Below the pieces are notes generated by a model, which searched no databases, was not told the origin of the DNA, and saw only the letters and a list, made by a program, of their open reading frames with translations. The position numbers and the translations under genes are program-made. A stretch of DNA of 64,000 nt from Parazoarcus communis (GTDB lineage Bacteria; Pseudomonadota; Gammaproteobacteria; Burkholderiales; Rhodocyclaceae), in the NCBI RefSeq assembly GCF_003111645.1, contig NZ_CP022187.1:3100001-3164000 (forward strand), written 5' to 3'. Shown here piece after piece: positions 35,633-44,674 of the stretch (its first letter is position 1; each line of letters starts with the position of its first letter).

Positions 35633-36911
35633 GACAAAAACCACTGCAGCGACGGAAGATGCAAGGCCCGCGCTGGTGCCGAAGCTGCGGTTTCCGGAGT
35701 TTTTTGGGACGGGGAGCTGGGAACAAAAACATATTGAAGACTTCTTCAATGTTGGCTCCAGTAAGAGAGTATTGCAGCAAGACTGGATCGCACAGGGCAT
35801 ACCTTTCTACCGGACTAGAGAGTTGGTCTCACTGAGCAAGAATGAACCCTTTTCAAGCGAAATATTCATCTCCAAGCCACTCTTCGAAGAAATCACTCAA
35901 AAATACGGGGCACCACGAGAGGGTGATTTCTTAATAAGCGGGGTAGGAACGCTGGGTATTTCCTATTTGGTAAAAAAAGGTGACGAATTCTATTTTAAGG
36001 ATGGCAACGTCATTTGGTTTTCAAGGAAGGGCGGGATCTCATCCCTCTTCTTCAAGTATTGTTTTGAATCCGATGTGATTCAAGACCAAATTCTGAAGCA
36101 AGCGTCCGTTTCCACAGTTGGCACGTACACAATTCAGAATGCAAAAATAACTAAATTTTATTGCCCGCCGACAGAAGTAGAACAACAAAAAATCGCCGAG
36201 TGCCTGAGTTCGGTGGACGAGCTGATGGCCGGTCAAGCGCGAAAAGTGGGGGCGCTCAAGACCCATAAGAAAGGGCTGATGCAGCAGCTTTTCCCCCGCG
36301 AAGGTGAAACCCAACCCCGCCTCCGCTTCCCGGAATTCCAAAACGTCGGCGAGTGGAAAAGGATGGCCTTGGGCCAAGCCGCGATTTTCTACAACGGCCG
36401 AGCCTACAAACAGGAAGAGCTGCTCGAATCTGGGAAATACCCAGTTCTACGTGTTGGGAACTTCTTCACCAGCAACGCTTGGTATTACTCAGATCTTGAG
36501 TTGGATGAGACGAAGTATTGTGAGAAGGGCGACCTGCTTTATGCGTGGTCCGCGTCCTTTGGACCCCGCATCTGGCGCGGCGAAAAATCCATTTATCACT
36601 ACCACATTTGGAAAGTGATTGAGCAGCGTGGAATCGACAAGCAGTTCCTCTTCATCACCCTCGAAAATGAAACTGAAAACATGAAGGCCAAGACTACGAA
36701 TGGGCTTGGCATCATGCATATCACTAAAGGGGCAATCGAGAGCTGGCAAAGCGCTTTCCCGACATTGGTCGAACAGAGGAAGATCGCAGACTGCCTCACG
36801 AGCCTCGACAACACGATCGCCGCTGAAATCGAGAAGCTCGATACCCTCAAGTCTTACAAGGAGGGTCTGATGCAGCAGCTATTTCCATCCCCTGATGCCA
36901 TCCAATCATGA
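35622..36911 (+). CDS. hsdS: Type I restriction specificity subunit S
   Basis: 429 residues from ATG 35622, inside the last codons of hsdR. HsdS binds the two half-sites of the recognition sequence. Two target-recognition domains are visible, each ended by a helical conserved region: TEVEQQKIAECLSSVDELM with LKTHKKGLMQQLFP near residue 215, and LVEQRKIADCLTSLDNTI with LKSYKEGLMQQLFP at the C-terminus. This duplicated layout is typical. The 3' end overlaps the following ATPase gene by 4 bases. Base composition of the recognition domains is lower in GC than the neighbours, as usual for exchanged specificity modules. Confidence 0.93.
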   Translation: MSSKTKTTAATEDARPALVPKLRFPEFFGTGSWEQKHIEDFFNVGSSKRVLQQDWIAQGIPFYRTRELVSLSKNEPFSSEIFISKPLFEEITQKYGAPREGDFLISGVGTLGISYLVKKGDEFYFKDGNVIWFSRKGGISSLFFKYCFESDVIQDQILKQASVSTVGTYTIQNAKITKFYCPPTEVEQQKIAECLSSVDELMAGQARKVGALKTHKKGLMQQLFPREGETQPRLRFPEFQNVGEWKRMALGQAAIFYNGRAYKQEELLESGKYPVLRVGNFFTSNAWYYSDLELDETKYCEKGDLLYAWSASFGPRIWRGEKSIYHYHIWKVIEQRGIDKQFLFITLENETENMKAKTTNGLGIMHITKGAIESWQSAFPTLVEQRKIADCLTSLDNTIAAEIEKLDTLKSYKEGLMQQLFPSPDAIQS

Positions 36912-38119
36912 GCAAGATAACAACCATCAACAAATTCAGATCGCTGGAGTCACTGGCAAAAAAACTCCGCAGGGATTTAAAGGGAGTTAACAAACGCAAG
37001 AAGACGGCCAATCGGAAAGGCACTACACCGGTTTCAGGAAATGATTTCGTTCTGGTATTTGCACACAATGGCGTGGGGAAAACTCGCCTGTCGATGGAAT
37101 TTAAAGACTTGGGCAAGAAGGAGGAGAAACGGGACACTCTTTACTTCAATGCCTTTACTGAAGACCTCTTTGATTGGGACAACGACCTCAATGAGGACCG
37201 GGAACGCAAAATTAAGTTTAAGGCTCAGTCTCGCTTCTTTGATGGCCTTGACGGAATGGGCATTGAAGACCTCATTCGCCCACTTCTTCATCAGCACGCT
37301 GACTTTGATTTCAGAATTGACTACGCTGCGGCCGAGATACGCTTTCATCGCGACGTGACGGTGGCCGGAAATCGCAGGCGGCTTGAGGACATCAAAATCT
37401 CCCGAGGCGAGGAAAACATTTTTATCTGGTGCTTCTTCTTGGCCATTCTCCAACTCGCCATCGAAGCTGAAAAGGGAGCGCCATACGATTGGGTAAAGTA
37501 TGTTTATATCGATGATCCCATCTCGTCGCTGGATGAGCACAACACAATTGCCGTTGCGGCTGGTCTAGGTGGATTGCTGAAAAATGAAAACAATAAGTTG
37601 AAGGTCGTGATCTCTACGCACCATGGCTTGTTCTTCAATGTGATGTTCAATGAACTTACGGGGAAGAGACCCCCTGAGGGCAAAGACAATATTAGGAAGA
37701 AGGCATACATTCTGCACCGGCTGAATGAGGCCCAGACATACACTCTCGAAGATACAGGCGAGTCCCCCTTTCTGCATCATGTCGCGGCCTTGGACGAGCT
37801 GCGTGCGGTGGCCAAATCTGGAAAGATTTCACAATATCATTTCAACTCGCTCCGTAGCATTCTCGAGAAAACCGCCATATTCTTTGGCCGACAACACATC
37901 TCTACATGTTTTGAAGGGCATGCTAATAAGGCCCTCTACGCGCGCTTTTTGAATGTCAGAAGTCATGCCAAGTACTCGGTCTTCGAATCTGAATCGATCA
38001 CCTCCACGGACAAGAAGATGTTCCGCGAGATTCTCAACGTTTTCTTGGACCGCTATTCATTCCGCCCTGCAGTGGCAGGATCAGCAACCGCACCTGCATC
38101 CCACCGGGCACCAGCATAG
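36908..38119 (+). CDS. ABC-type ATPase resembling PrrC anticodon nuclease
   Basis: 403 residues, starting inside the hsdS stop. It has a Walker A (AHNGVGKTRLSMEF) near residue 53, an ABC-like signature (ISRGEENIFIWCFFLA) near 163 and a Walker B/D-loop (YIDDPISSLDEHNT) near 199. This D-loop pattern and the length resemble PrrC, the tRNA-lysine anticodon nuclease kept silent by a type I restriction complex and released when phage blocks it. The C-terminal part contains FLNVRSHAKY, which could hold the Arg and His of a nuclease site, but I cannot confirm it. A plain RecF/AAA_13-type ATPase is the alternative. Location within an hsd operon supports the PrrC idea. Confidence 0.7.
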   Translation: MSKITTINKFRSLESLAKKLRRDLKGVNKRKKTANRKGTTPVSGNDFVLVFAHNGVGKTRLSMEFKDLGKKEEKRDTLYFNAFTEDLFDWDNDLNEDRERKIKFKAQSRFFDGLDGMGIEDLIRPLLHQHADFDFRIDYAAAEIRFHRDVTVAGNRRRLEDIKISRGEENIFIWCFFLAILQLAIEAEKGAPYDWVKYVYIDDPISSLDEHNTIAVAAGLGGLLKNENNKLKVVISTHHGLFFNVMFNELTGKRPPEGKDNIRKKAYILHRLNEAQTYTLEDTGESPFLHHVAALDELRAVAKSGKISQYHFNSLRSILEKTAIFFGRQHISTCFEGHANKALYARFLNVRSHAKYSVFESESITSTDKKMFREILNVFLDRYSFRPAVAGSATAPASHRAPA

Positions 38120-38124
38120 ACACC

Positions 38125-39126
38125 ATGAACGACCTGATTCTCTACACCACAGAAGACGGCCGCAGCCAGATCAAGCTGCGGGCGCAGGAGCAGACCGTCT
38201 GGCTGACGCAGTTGGAGATGGCCGAACTCTTCGATGCCACGAAGCAAAACATCTCCCTGCACCTGAAAAACATCTTCGAGGACGGGGAGTTGGGCGATGA
38301 CTCAGTTGTCAAGGAATCCTTGACAACTGCCGCCGATGGCAAGCGCTACCAGACACTGCTCTACAACCTCGACGCCATTCTGGCCGTGGGCTACCGCGTG
38401 CGCTCGCCTCGCGGGGTGCAGTTCCGCCGCTGGGCCTCAACCATACTGAAGGAGTACCTGAGCAAGGGCTTCGTGATGGACGACGAGCGGATGAAGAACC
38501 CAGACGGACGCCCGGATTACTTCGACGAGATGCTGGCGCGCATCCGGGACATCCGGGCTTCCGAGAAGCGCTTTTACCAGAAAGTACGCGACCTCTTTTC
38601 CCTCTCCAGCGACTACGACAAGACGGACAAGGCCACGCAAATCTTCTTCGCCACGGTGCAGAACCTGTTGATCTTTGCCGTGACGCGGCAGACCGCCGCC
38701 GAACTCATCACCGCGCGGGCGAATCCTGCTGATCCACATTTTGGCCTGCTCGCCTGGAAGGGCGACAAGGTGCGTAAGGCGGACATCGTCGTGGCCAAGA
38801 ACTACCTGACCGAGGACGAGATCGACACCCTGAACAGGCTGGTGGTCATCTTTCTGGAAACGGCCGAACTACGGGCTAAGAGCAAGCAGGAGACGCGCAT
38901 GGCCTTCTGGAAGCAGAATGTGGATCAGATCATCACGTCCAATGGTTTCCCGCTGCTCACCCACGCCGGCACCATCAGCCACGAGCAGATGGAAGCGCGC
39001 ACGGGTGAGCTTTACCTCCAGTTCGACCAAGGCCGCAAACGGCAGGAAGCCATCGCAGCTGACCAGCAGGACGAGGCCGACCTCACCGCGCTGGAAACCA
39101 AAATCAAACGACGCCCGAAGAAATGA
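38125..39126 (+). CDS. RhuM-family protein (copy 1)
   Basis: 333 residues. The RhuM family signature is clear: LYTTEDGRSQIKLRAQEQ at the start, WLTQLEMAELFDATKQNIS (an HTH-like segment), LDAILAVGYRVRSPRGVQFRRWA and EYLSKGFVMDDERMKNP, then RIRDIRASEKRFYQK. The family was named from a Salmonella pathogenicity island but is widespread next to type I restriction genes; its biochemical role is not established. The DNA-binding-like N-terminus suggests a regulatory or DNA-contact function. It begins 5 bases after the ATPase gene and overlaps hsdM by 4. Confidence 0.9.
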   Translation: MNDLILYTTEDGRSQIKLRAQEQTVWLTQLEMAELFDATKQNISLHLKNIFEDGELGDDSVVKESLTTAADGKRYQTLLYNLDAILAVGYRVRSPRGVQFRRWASTILKEYLSKGFVMDDERMKNPDGRPDYFDEMLARIRDIRASEKRFYQKVRDLFSLSSDYDKTDKATQIFFATVQNLLIFAVTRQTAAELITARANPADPHFGLLAWKGDKVRKADIVVAKNYLTEDEIDTLNRLVVIFLETAELRAKSKQETRMAFWKQNVDQIITSNGFPLLTHAGTISHEQMEARTGELYLQFDQGRKRQEAIAADQQDEADLTALETKIKRRPKK

Positions 39127-40742
39127 CCGAAACCAACCAAAAGCAACTGGGTAACACCCTCTGGAGCATCGCCGACCAACTGCGCGGGGCGATGGACGCG
39201 GACGACTTCCGCGACTACATGCTGTCCTTCCTTTTCCTGCGCTATCTCTCCGACAACTACGAGACGGCAGCGAAGAAGGAGCTGGGGCGGGACTACCCGG
39301 ATGTCGGCGGCGATACCCGCAAGGTGCCGCTGGCGCTCTGGTATGCGAACAACGTGGACGACATCCCGGCGTTCGAGAAGCAGATGCGGCGCAAGGTGCA
39401 TTACGTCATCCAGCCCGCTCACCTGTGGAACAGCATCGCCAACCTGGCCCGCACGCAGAACGGCGAGCTGCTCAACACGCTGCAAGCAGGCTTCAAGTAC
39501 ATCGAGACGGAGTCTTTCGAGAGCACCTTCCAGGGCCTGTTCTCCGAGATCGACCTGGGTTCACCCAAGCTGGGCAAGAAGTATGAGGACCGGAACGCCA
39601 AGCTGTGCGCCATCATCCAGAAGATCGCCGAAGGGCTGGCGGAGTTCTCCACGAGCATCGACGCGCTGGGCGATGCCTACGAATACCTGATCGGCCAGTT
39701 TGCAGCCGGGTCCGGCAAGAAGGCGGGCGAGTTCTACACGCCGCAGCAGATTTCCGACATCCTTTCCGCCATCGTCACGCTGGACAGCCAGGAACCGAAA
39801 ACCGGGACCAAGCAGCGGCTGGAGAGCGTGCTAGATTTTGCCTGTGGCTCCGGTTCGCTGTTGCTCAACGTGCGCAAGAAGGTGGCCAAGGCCGGCGGCA
39901 CCATCGGCAAAATCTTCGGCCAGGAAAAGAACATCACCACCTACAACCTGGCGCGCATGAACATGCTGCTGCACGGGGTGAAGGACACGGAGTTCGAGAT
40001 CTTCCACGGCGACACCCTGCTCAACGAGTGGGACATGATGCGCGAGCAGAACCCGGCGAAGAAGCCAAGTTTTGACGCCGTCGTCGCCAATCCGCCGTTC
40101 AGCTACCGCTGGGAGCCGACCGACGCGTTGGCCGACGACGTGCGCTTCAAAAGCCACGGCCTCGCCCCCAAATCCGCCGCCGATTTCGCCTTCCTGCTAC
40201 ACGGCTTCCACTTCCTCAAAGACGAGGGCGTGATGGCGATCATCCTGCCCCACGGCGTGCTCTTCCGTGGCGGTGCCGAGGAACGCATCCGCACCAAGCT
40301 ACTCAAGGACGGCCACATCGACACCGTCATCGGCCTGCCTGCCAATCTTTTCTACTCCACCGGAATCCCGGTTTGCATCCTCGTGCTGAAGAAGTGCAAG
40401 AAGCCCGACGATGTGCTCTTCATTAACGCCAGCGGCCCCGAGAACTTCGACAAAGGAAAACGCCAGAACCAACTTAGCAAGCTGCACATCCAAAAGATCA
40501 TCGACACTTACCAATTCCGAAAGGAAGAGACGCGCTATTCACGGCGGGTGTCGATGGCGGAGATCGAGAAAAACGACTTCAACCTGAATATCTCGCGCTA
40601 TATCAGTACGGCGGTGGGCGAGGCTGAAGTCGATTTGCAGAAAATCAATTCCGAGCTGGTCACCCTGGAGCAGAATATCAAGGATGCACGGGACAAACAC
40701 AATGTCTTCCTCAAGGAGCTGGGCCTGCCAGCGTTGCCCTGA
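39123..40742 (+). CDS. hsdM: Type I restriction-modification methyltransferase M subunit
   Basis: 539 residues. HsdM methylates adenine in the recognition site and forms the core of the enzyme with HsdS. The N-terminal helical domain (LWSIADQLRGAMDADDFRDYML, FLRYLSDNYE) is typical. The AdoMet motif (DFACGSGSLLLNV) lies near residue 239, preceded by AGEFYTPQQI, and the catalytic NPPFSYRW lies near 322. The C-terminal region with a helical arm is intact. It is the last gene of the operon R-S-ATPase-RhuM-M; the usual order is M-S-R. Confidence 0.93.
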   Translation: MTETNQKQLGNTLWSIADQLRGAMDADDFRDYMLSFLFLRYLSDNYETAAKKELGRDYPDVGGDTRKVPLALWYANNVDDIPAFEKQMRRKVHYVIQPAHLWNSIANLARTQNGELLNTLQAGFKYIETESFESTFQGLFSEIDLGSPKLGKKYEDRNAKLCAIIQKIAEGLAEFSTSIDALGDAYEYLIGQFAAGSGKKAGEFYTPQQISDILSAIVTLDSQEPKTGTKQRLESVLDFACGSGSLLLNVRKKVAKAGGTIGKIFGQEKNITTYNLARMNMLLHGVKDTEFEIFHGDTLLNEWDMMREQNPAKKPSFDAVVANPPFSYRWEPTDALADDVRFKSHGLAPKSAADFAFLLHGFHFLKDEGVMAIILPHGVLFRGGAEERIRTKLLKDGHIDTVIGLPANLFYSTGIPVCILVLKKCKKPDDVLFINASGPENFDKGKRQNQLSKLHIQKIIDTYQFRKEETRYSRRVSMAEIEKNDFNLNISRYISTAVGEAEVDLQKINSELVTLEQNIKDARDKHNVFLKELGLPALP

Positions 40743-41192
40743 ATCTCAAAGAGCTTCAATAGGTTCGCATCAACAGGCGCGGCATCGGACGGCAACGCCG
40801 CTACGCTCTATTGCCGCCGGGGAGCTTGGACGTTACTGAACGTCCGCTGCTTCTGGTAAGCAATTTTTGCTTTGAGTTGGGTCCGAATGTCGGGCGCACT
40901 TCGGAGCGGACGTAGAAGCCAACTTTTGGAGCTACGACCGCTGGCCGCCTCATTTCTGCCTTTAGCTGCGACATACCCCAGCGGCCGCTTCGGCCGAATT
41001 GTTGTCGTTCAGGGACCACTGTTTCTCGCTTCTCATGCAGATGCAGTTCCTCCGTCAGACCAGAGACTTACCATGTCTTTTTTGCTTTCAAATTGACAGC
41101 AACTTGTTAATAATCAACGCACTATGTGTTGCTTAGGTCTAGCCTTCTGAGTACTCTGCGAGTTGGACGATAGCGACCGGAAGGGAAAGCAC
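40743..41192. other. Spacer with a hairpin, no gene seen
   Basis: 450 bases between hsdM and the second rhuM. It contains a perfect 7-bp stem with a 4-base loop at 40828-40845 (GGACGTT then AACGTCC) lacking a T-run, and a GC-rich stretch resembling degenerate interspersed intergenic sequence. A minus-strand 72-residue frame is not convincing as a gene. Confidence 0.4.
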
Positions 41193-42251
41193 ATGAGTGA
41201 TCAGCCAAGCGGCGAGTTTCTGCTCTACGAAACCGAGGACGGCAAGACCCGTGTGGAATGCCGTTTTGCCGCGGACACCCTGTGGCTTACGCAAGCACTG
41301 ATGGCGGACCTGTTCCAGGTGACGGTGCCGACAATCAACGAGCATCTGAAGACGATCTTTGCTGAGGGCGAACTGCTGGCCGAGGCAACTATTCGGAAAT
41401 TCCTAATAGTTCGCCAGGAAGGCAACCGGCAAGTCAGCCGGAACCTCGATCACTACAACCTCGATGCGATCCTCGCCGTGGGCTACCGCGTGCGGTCCGC
41501 GCGTGGCACGCAGTTCCGGCGCTGGGCGACGGAGCGGTTGCGCGATTACCTCGTCAAAGGCTTCACGATGGATGACGAGCGCCTGAAGAATCCGCCGGTG
41601 GGCGCGTCCGTTGCGCCGGATTACTTCGACGAGCTGCTCGGCCGCATCCGCGATATCCGCGCCAGCGAGCGGCGCATGTATCTGCGGGTACGCGAGATCT
41701 TCGCGATGGCGGCTGACTACTCGCCAACGCTGGCCGAGACCACGCAGTTTTTCCAGAGCATCCAGAACAAGCTGCATTACGCGGTGACGGGCAAGACGGC
41801 TGCCGAACTGATCTATGAGCGGTCCGATGGGTCGAAGCCAAACATGGGTCTTACGAGCTGGAAATCAGGCCGTGTGAACAAGACCGACGTGCGCGTGGCG
41901 AAGAACTACCTGCACGAGGAGGAGATCGACGAGCTTAATCGCGTTGTTGTGATGTGGCTGGACTTCGCCGAAGATCAGGCCAGGCGGCGCAAGGCCGTCT
42001 TCCTGAAGGATTGGGAAATGAAGCTGGGCGAATTCTTGCAGTTCAACGAGCGTGAGGTTCTGCTGGATGCGGGGAGCCGTTCGCACAAGCAAGCCGTCGC
42101 TCACGCTGAAGTGGAGTACGAGCATTTCGCCGCACAGCGCCGCGCAATGCTGGAAGCTGAGGGCGAAATGCGTAACGTGCAGATGCTGGAGGAAGCCGCC
42201 AAGGCCTTGCCGACACCAGCAAGAAAAAACAGCAAACAAGGCTACGAGTGA
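41193..42251 (+). CDS. RhuM-family protein (copy 2)
   Basis: 352 residues from ATG 41193, which follows GGAAGGGAAAG; the frame starts 10 codons earlier without support. It aligns throughout with copy 1: LYETEDGKTRVECRFAAD, LWLTQALMADLFQVTVPTI, LDAILAVGYRVRSARGTQFRRWA, YLVKGFTMDDERLKNP and RIRDIRASERRMYLR. The two differ enough to be separate acquisitions and not a fresh duplication. It overlaps the following nuclease gene by 4 bases, so the pair forms its own unit apart from the hsd operon. Confidence 0.9.
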   Translation: MSDQPSGEFLLYETEDGKTRVECRFAADTLWLTQALMADLFQVTVPTINEHLKTIFAEGELLAEATIRKFLIVRQEGNRQVSRNLDHYNLDAILAVGYRVRSARGTQFRRWATERLRDYLVKGFTMDDERLKNPPVGASVAPDYFDELLGRIRDIRASERRMYLRVREIFAMAADYSPTLAETTQFFQSIQNKLHYAVTGKTAAELIYERSDGSKPNMGLTSWKSGRVNKTDVRVAKNYLHEEEIDELNRVVVMWLDFAEDQARRRKAVFLKDWEMKLGEFLQFNEREVLLDAGSRSHKQAVAHAEVEYEHFAAQRRAMLEAEGEMRNVQMLEEAAKALPTPARKNSKQGYE

Positions 42252-43195
42252 GCGACATCAAACTCTTTCGCTACACCAACAACGGCGCCAGCGAGTTGGC
42301 CGGCAATTCAGCGGCCATCGAGCGCACGCTGCAGCGCCTGATCGAATCGCAGATGGAGATCTTTCTCGGCGTGCGTTTTCTGGCTACCGAGTACAGTACC
42401 GGCGCCAAGCACCGCGGGCGTATCGATTCGCTTGGGCTGGACGAAAACGGCTGCCCGGTGATAATCGAGTACAAGCGCCATAGCAACGAGAACGTGATGA
42501 ACCAGGGCTTGTTCTACTTGGACTGGCTGCTTGATCACAAGGCGGACTTCCGCTTTCTGGTGATGGACAAGCTCGGTAAGGACGAGGCAGACAAGATCGA
42601 GTGGAGCGGCACGCGTCTGTTGTGTATCGCAGCGGACTTCACACGCTATGACGAGCATGCTGTCGCGCAAATCAACCGCAATATCGAGCTGATCCGCTAC
42701 AAGCTGTTTGGCGATGATTTGTTGTTGTTCGAACTGGTCAATGGCGGCAGCGCAGCGAGTACGCAATCGCTTGCCGAAGCTGATGTGCCGATTCGCGAGA
42801 AGCCTGCCAAGGTGCCCGCAGCAGCCACATTGGCAATGAAGACGCACGCTGACCAGATCGCCACGGCTTCGCCCGAGCTGCTTGCGCTCTTCGAGCAGAC
42901 GCGCAGCTTCATCCTCGCGCAGGGCGACGACATCATCGAGAAGCCGCTGAAGCTCTACGTGGCTTTTCGTAGACTGAAGAATTTTGTATGCATGTCGCTG
43001 ATCTCAAAACAGAATCCGCATGTTTTCCTGACGCTGAAACTGGATCCAGCAAGCGTTGTGCTGGACAAGGACTTTTCCCGTGACGTGACCAATATTGGTC
43101 ACTGGGGAACCGGCGATCTGGAGTTAACCCTGCGCACGCCCGCCGATTTCGAGAAGGCAAGATCTCTGATTGAACGGGCGTACCAAGAAAACTGA
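42248..43195 (+). CDS. DUF91/NucS-like nuclease with C-terminal DUF5655 domain
   Basis: 315 residues starting at a GTG overlapping the rhuM stop. The N-terminal half has a PD-(D/E)xK core: RGRIDSLGLDENGCPVIIEYKR gives the Asp, the Glu and the Lys. This is the fold of DUF91/NucS-type endonucleases. The last roughly 110 residues (KPLKLYVAFRRLKNFVC to FEKARSLIERAYQEN) match the DUF5655 module. Family members are often annotated as DNA-binding or transporter-associated proteins without experimental function. Coupling to RhuM suggests a two-gene nuclease module, possibly antiphage; that is inference. A hairpin follows the stop at 43194-43220 without a T-run. Confidence 0.82.
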   Translation: MSDIKLFRYTNNGASELAGNSAAIERTLQRLIESQMEIFLGVRFLATEYSTGAKHRGRIDSLGLDENGCPVIIEYKRHSNENVMNQGLFYLDWLLDHKADFRFLVMDKLGKDEADKIEWSGTRLLCIAADFTRYDEHAVAQINRNIELIRYKLFGDDLLLFELVNGGSAASTQSLAEADVPIREKPAKVPAAATLAMKTHADQIATASPELLALFEQTRSFILAQGDDIIEKPLKLYVAFRRLKNFVCMSLISKQNPHVFLTLKLDPASVVLDKDFSRDVTNIGHWGTGDLELTLRTPADFEKARSLIERAYQEN

Positions 43196-43322
43196 GCACA
43201 TCTGCGGTGATCCTGTGCTCGGAATGGCCTGCAGCGTGTCGCCGATACGTCTGATCCTGCTTGAAGAGCATCGAAACTTCATCCTCCTATCGGGTGGATC
43301 AAAAAAATACAGCTAGTAAACG

Positions 43323-43358
43323 TTTCGTTTATTTCGTTTGTTTCGTATATTACGGATA
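43323..43358 (+). repeat. Four tandem 9-bp repeats, candidate antitoxin operator
   Basis: Units TTTCGTTTA, TTTCGTTTG, TTTCGTATA and TTACGGATA follow each other without gaps, 55 bases upstream of the antitoxin start. The array is very AT-rich in a GC-rich surrounding and lies where the promoter must be, so it probably binds the MerR/excisionase-like antitoxin. Confidence 0.55.
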
Positions 43359-43412
43359 CAGGGAAGCTACTTCTGGTAGCACCCGCAGAGAAACAAACAG
43401 GAGGAAAGCATC

Positions 43413-43880
43413 ATGGCAAACGCGCAAGCAGCCATCGACACCGTGCTGGATGAGCACGATGCGGCACTGGCGCAAGCCGCTCAACGTTGCTTGATGGCAG
43501 CGTTGGATCATTCGCGGGCGGACACCATACGGCTGATCGCAAAGGGTGAAGACCAGGCTGAGGCGGTCGTAGAGCTACCCCCAAAGGTGTTGCGCTTCAT
43601 GGCCGATCTGCTCGGGGTCATGGCACAGCGTCAGCCTGTAGCCGTGCTGCCGCAGAAACTTGAACTCTCCACTCAGGAAGTGGCAAACATGCTGAATGTG
43701 TCGCGTCCGTACGTGGTCAAGGAGATCGAGGCAGGACACCTGCCTTGCCGTAAGGTTGGTCGCCATCGGCGTGTCCTGTTCGAGGACATGATTGCTTATC
43801 AGCAGAAATCTCGCTCTGAATCGGATGCGGCGTTGCAGGCCTTGGCCGATCAGGCTCAAGAGCTGGGCCTGGGGTACTGA
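43413..43880 (+). CDS. Excisionase-type HTH antitoxin
   Basis: 155 residues from ATG 43413, with AGGAGG upstream. The centre carries a MerR/excisionase-type helix-turn-helix: LSTQEVANMLNVSRPYVVKEI, followed by GHLPCRKVGRHRRVLFEDM. The N-terminal 80 residues are helical and Ala-rich. It stands one base before a PIN-domain gene. In this known arrangement the HTH protein represses the operon and its terminal region neutralises the toxin. The repeat array upstream supports autoregulation. Confidence 0.87.
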   Translation: MANAQAAIDTVLDEHDAALAQAAQRCLMAALDHSRADTIRLIAKGEDQAEAVVELPPKVLRFMADLLGVMAQRQPVAVLPQKLELSTQEVANMLNVSRPYVVKEIEAGHLPCRKVGRHRRVLFEDMIAYQQKSRSESDAALQALADQAQELGLGY

Positions 43881-43881
43881 T

Positions 43882-44463
43882 ATGGCAGGGTCGGCACGCT
43901 ACACGGTGATTCTGGACGCTTGCGTGCTGTACCCAGCGCCTTTGCGCGACGTGCTCTTGAGCCTTGCCAGTGCGGGGCTGTTCCATGCGCGCTGGTCTGA
44001 GCGGATTCAGGATGAGTGGGTTCGCAACCTCTTGCTGCAACGGCCGGATCTGAAGCTGGAGGATCTGCAGCGCACCCGTACATTGATGAGCAGTGCCATT
44101 CCAGATTGCCTCGTGACGGGGTGGGAGCCCATCGAGCAGATCATTACGGGACTTCCAGACCCGAATGATCGTCATGTCCTTGCAGCCGCACTTCGCGGCC
44201 ATGCCGACGCAATCGTGACATTCAATCTGAAAGACTTTCCGGCTGAAGTCATGGATGCGGTGCAGGTTGAGATTCAACACCCAGACGATTTCCTGCTTAA
44301 TCAACTCGATCTGGCGCCATTTCCGGCACTCAAAGCCATCAAGGCCATGCGTGCCAGACTGCGCAAACCGCCCATTGAAGCAGCAGAACTGGTGACGATG
44401 CTTGAAAAACTTCAGCTTCCGCTAAGCGCGGCCAGACTGCGTGAGGTCAGTGAGCTGATCTGA
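43882..44463 (+). CDS. PIN-domain toxin (RNase-like)
   Basis: 193 residues from ATG 43882. The PIN fold is recognised by ILDACVLYPAPLRD at the N-terminus (first acidic residue), RIQDEWVRNLL in the middle (second) and LPDPNDRHVLAAAL with the later AIVTFNLKDFP (remaining acidic residues). Such PIN proteins cut RNA when freed from their antitoxin. It begins one base after the antitoxin stop. The C-terminal 60 residues are helical and continue beyond the usual PIN core. The island ends near here, as the next gene is chromosomal. Confidence 0.87.
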   Translation: MAGSARYTVILDACVLYPAPLRDVLLSLASAGLFHARWSERIQDEWVRNLLLQRPDLKLEDLQRTRTLMSSAIPDCLVTGWEPIEQIITGLPDPNDRHVLAAALRGHADAIVTFNLKDFPAEVMDAVQVEIQHPDDFLLNQLDLAPFPALKAIKAMRARLRKPPIEAAELVTMLEKLQLPLSAARLREVSELI

Positions 44464-44674
44464 CGCCATGTCTGCAGATCAAGCCTCGCTGACAGCGCTG
44501 CACGCTGAAAACGCACGCCCAAATGCATAGTTTGAAGCGCATGAAATCGAGTGGCGAGTTCCCTGAATCACCAAGGTGCACCCTTGACGCGGACTGAGCA
44601 CCGCCAGCCCCCATTCAGGACTGACTTCCGACCCAGCAGGCGATCCTTCAGGTTTTCGCATCTACACTTGCGGT

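Noticed and set aside
40801-41019. Minus-strand gene of 72 codons between hsdM and the second rhuM
   Set aside because: No start site, low-complexity composition and no family; it resembles degenerate intergenic sequence.
44464-44674. Attachment site or tRNA at the right border of the island
   Set aside because: No tRNA cloverleaf, direct repeat or integrase gene is visible; the 60-codon minus frame here lacks support.
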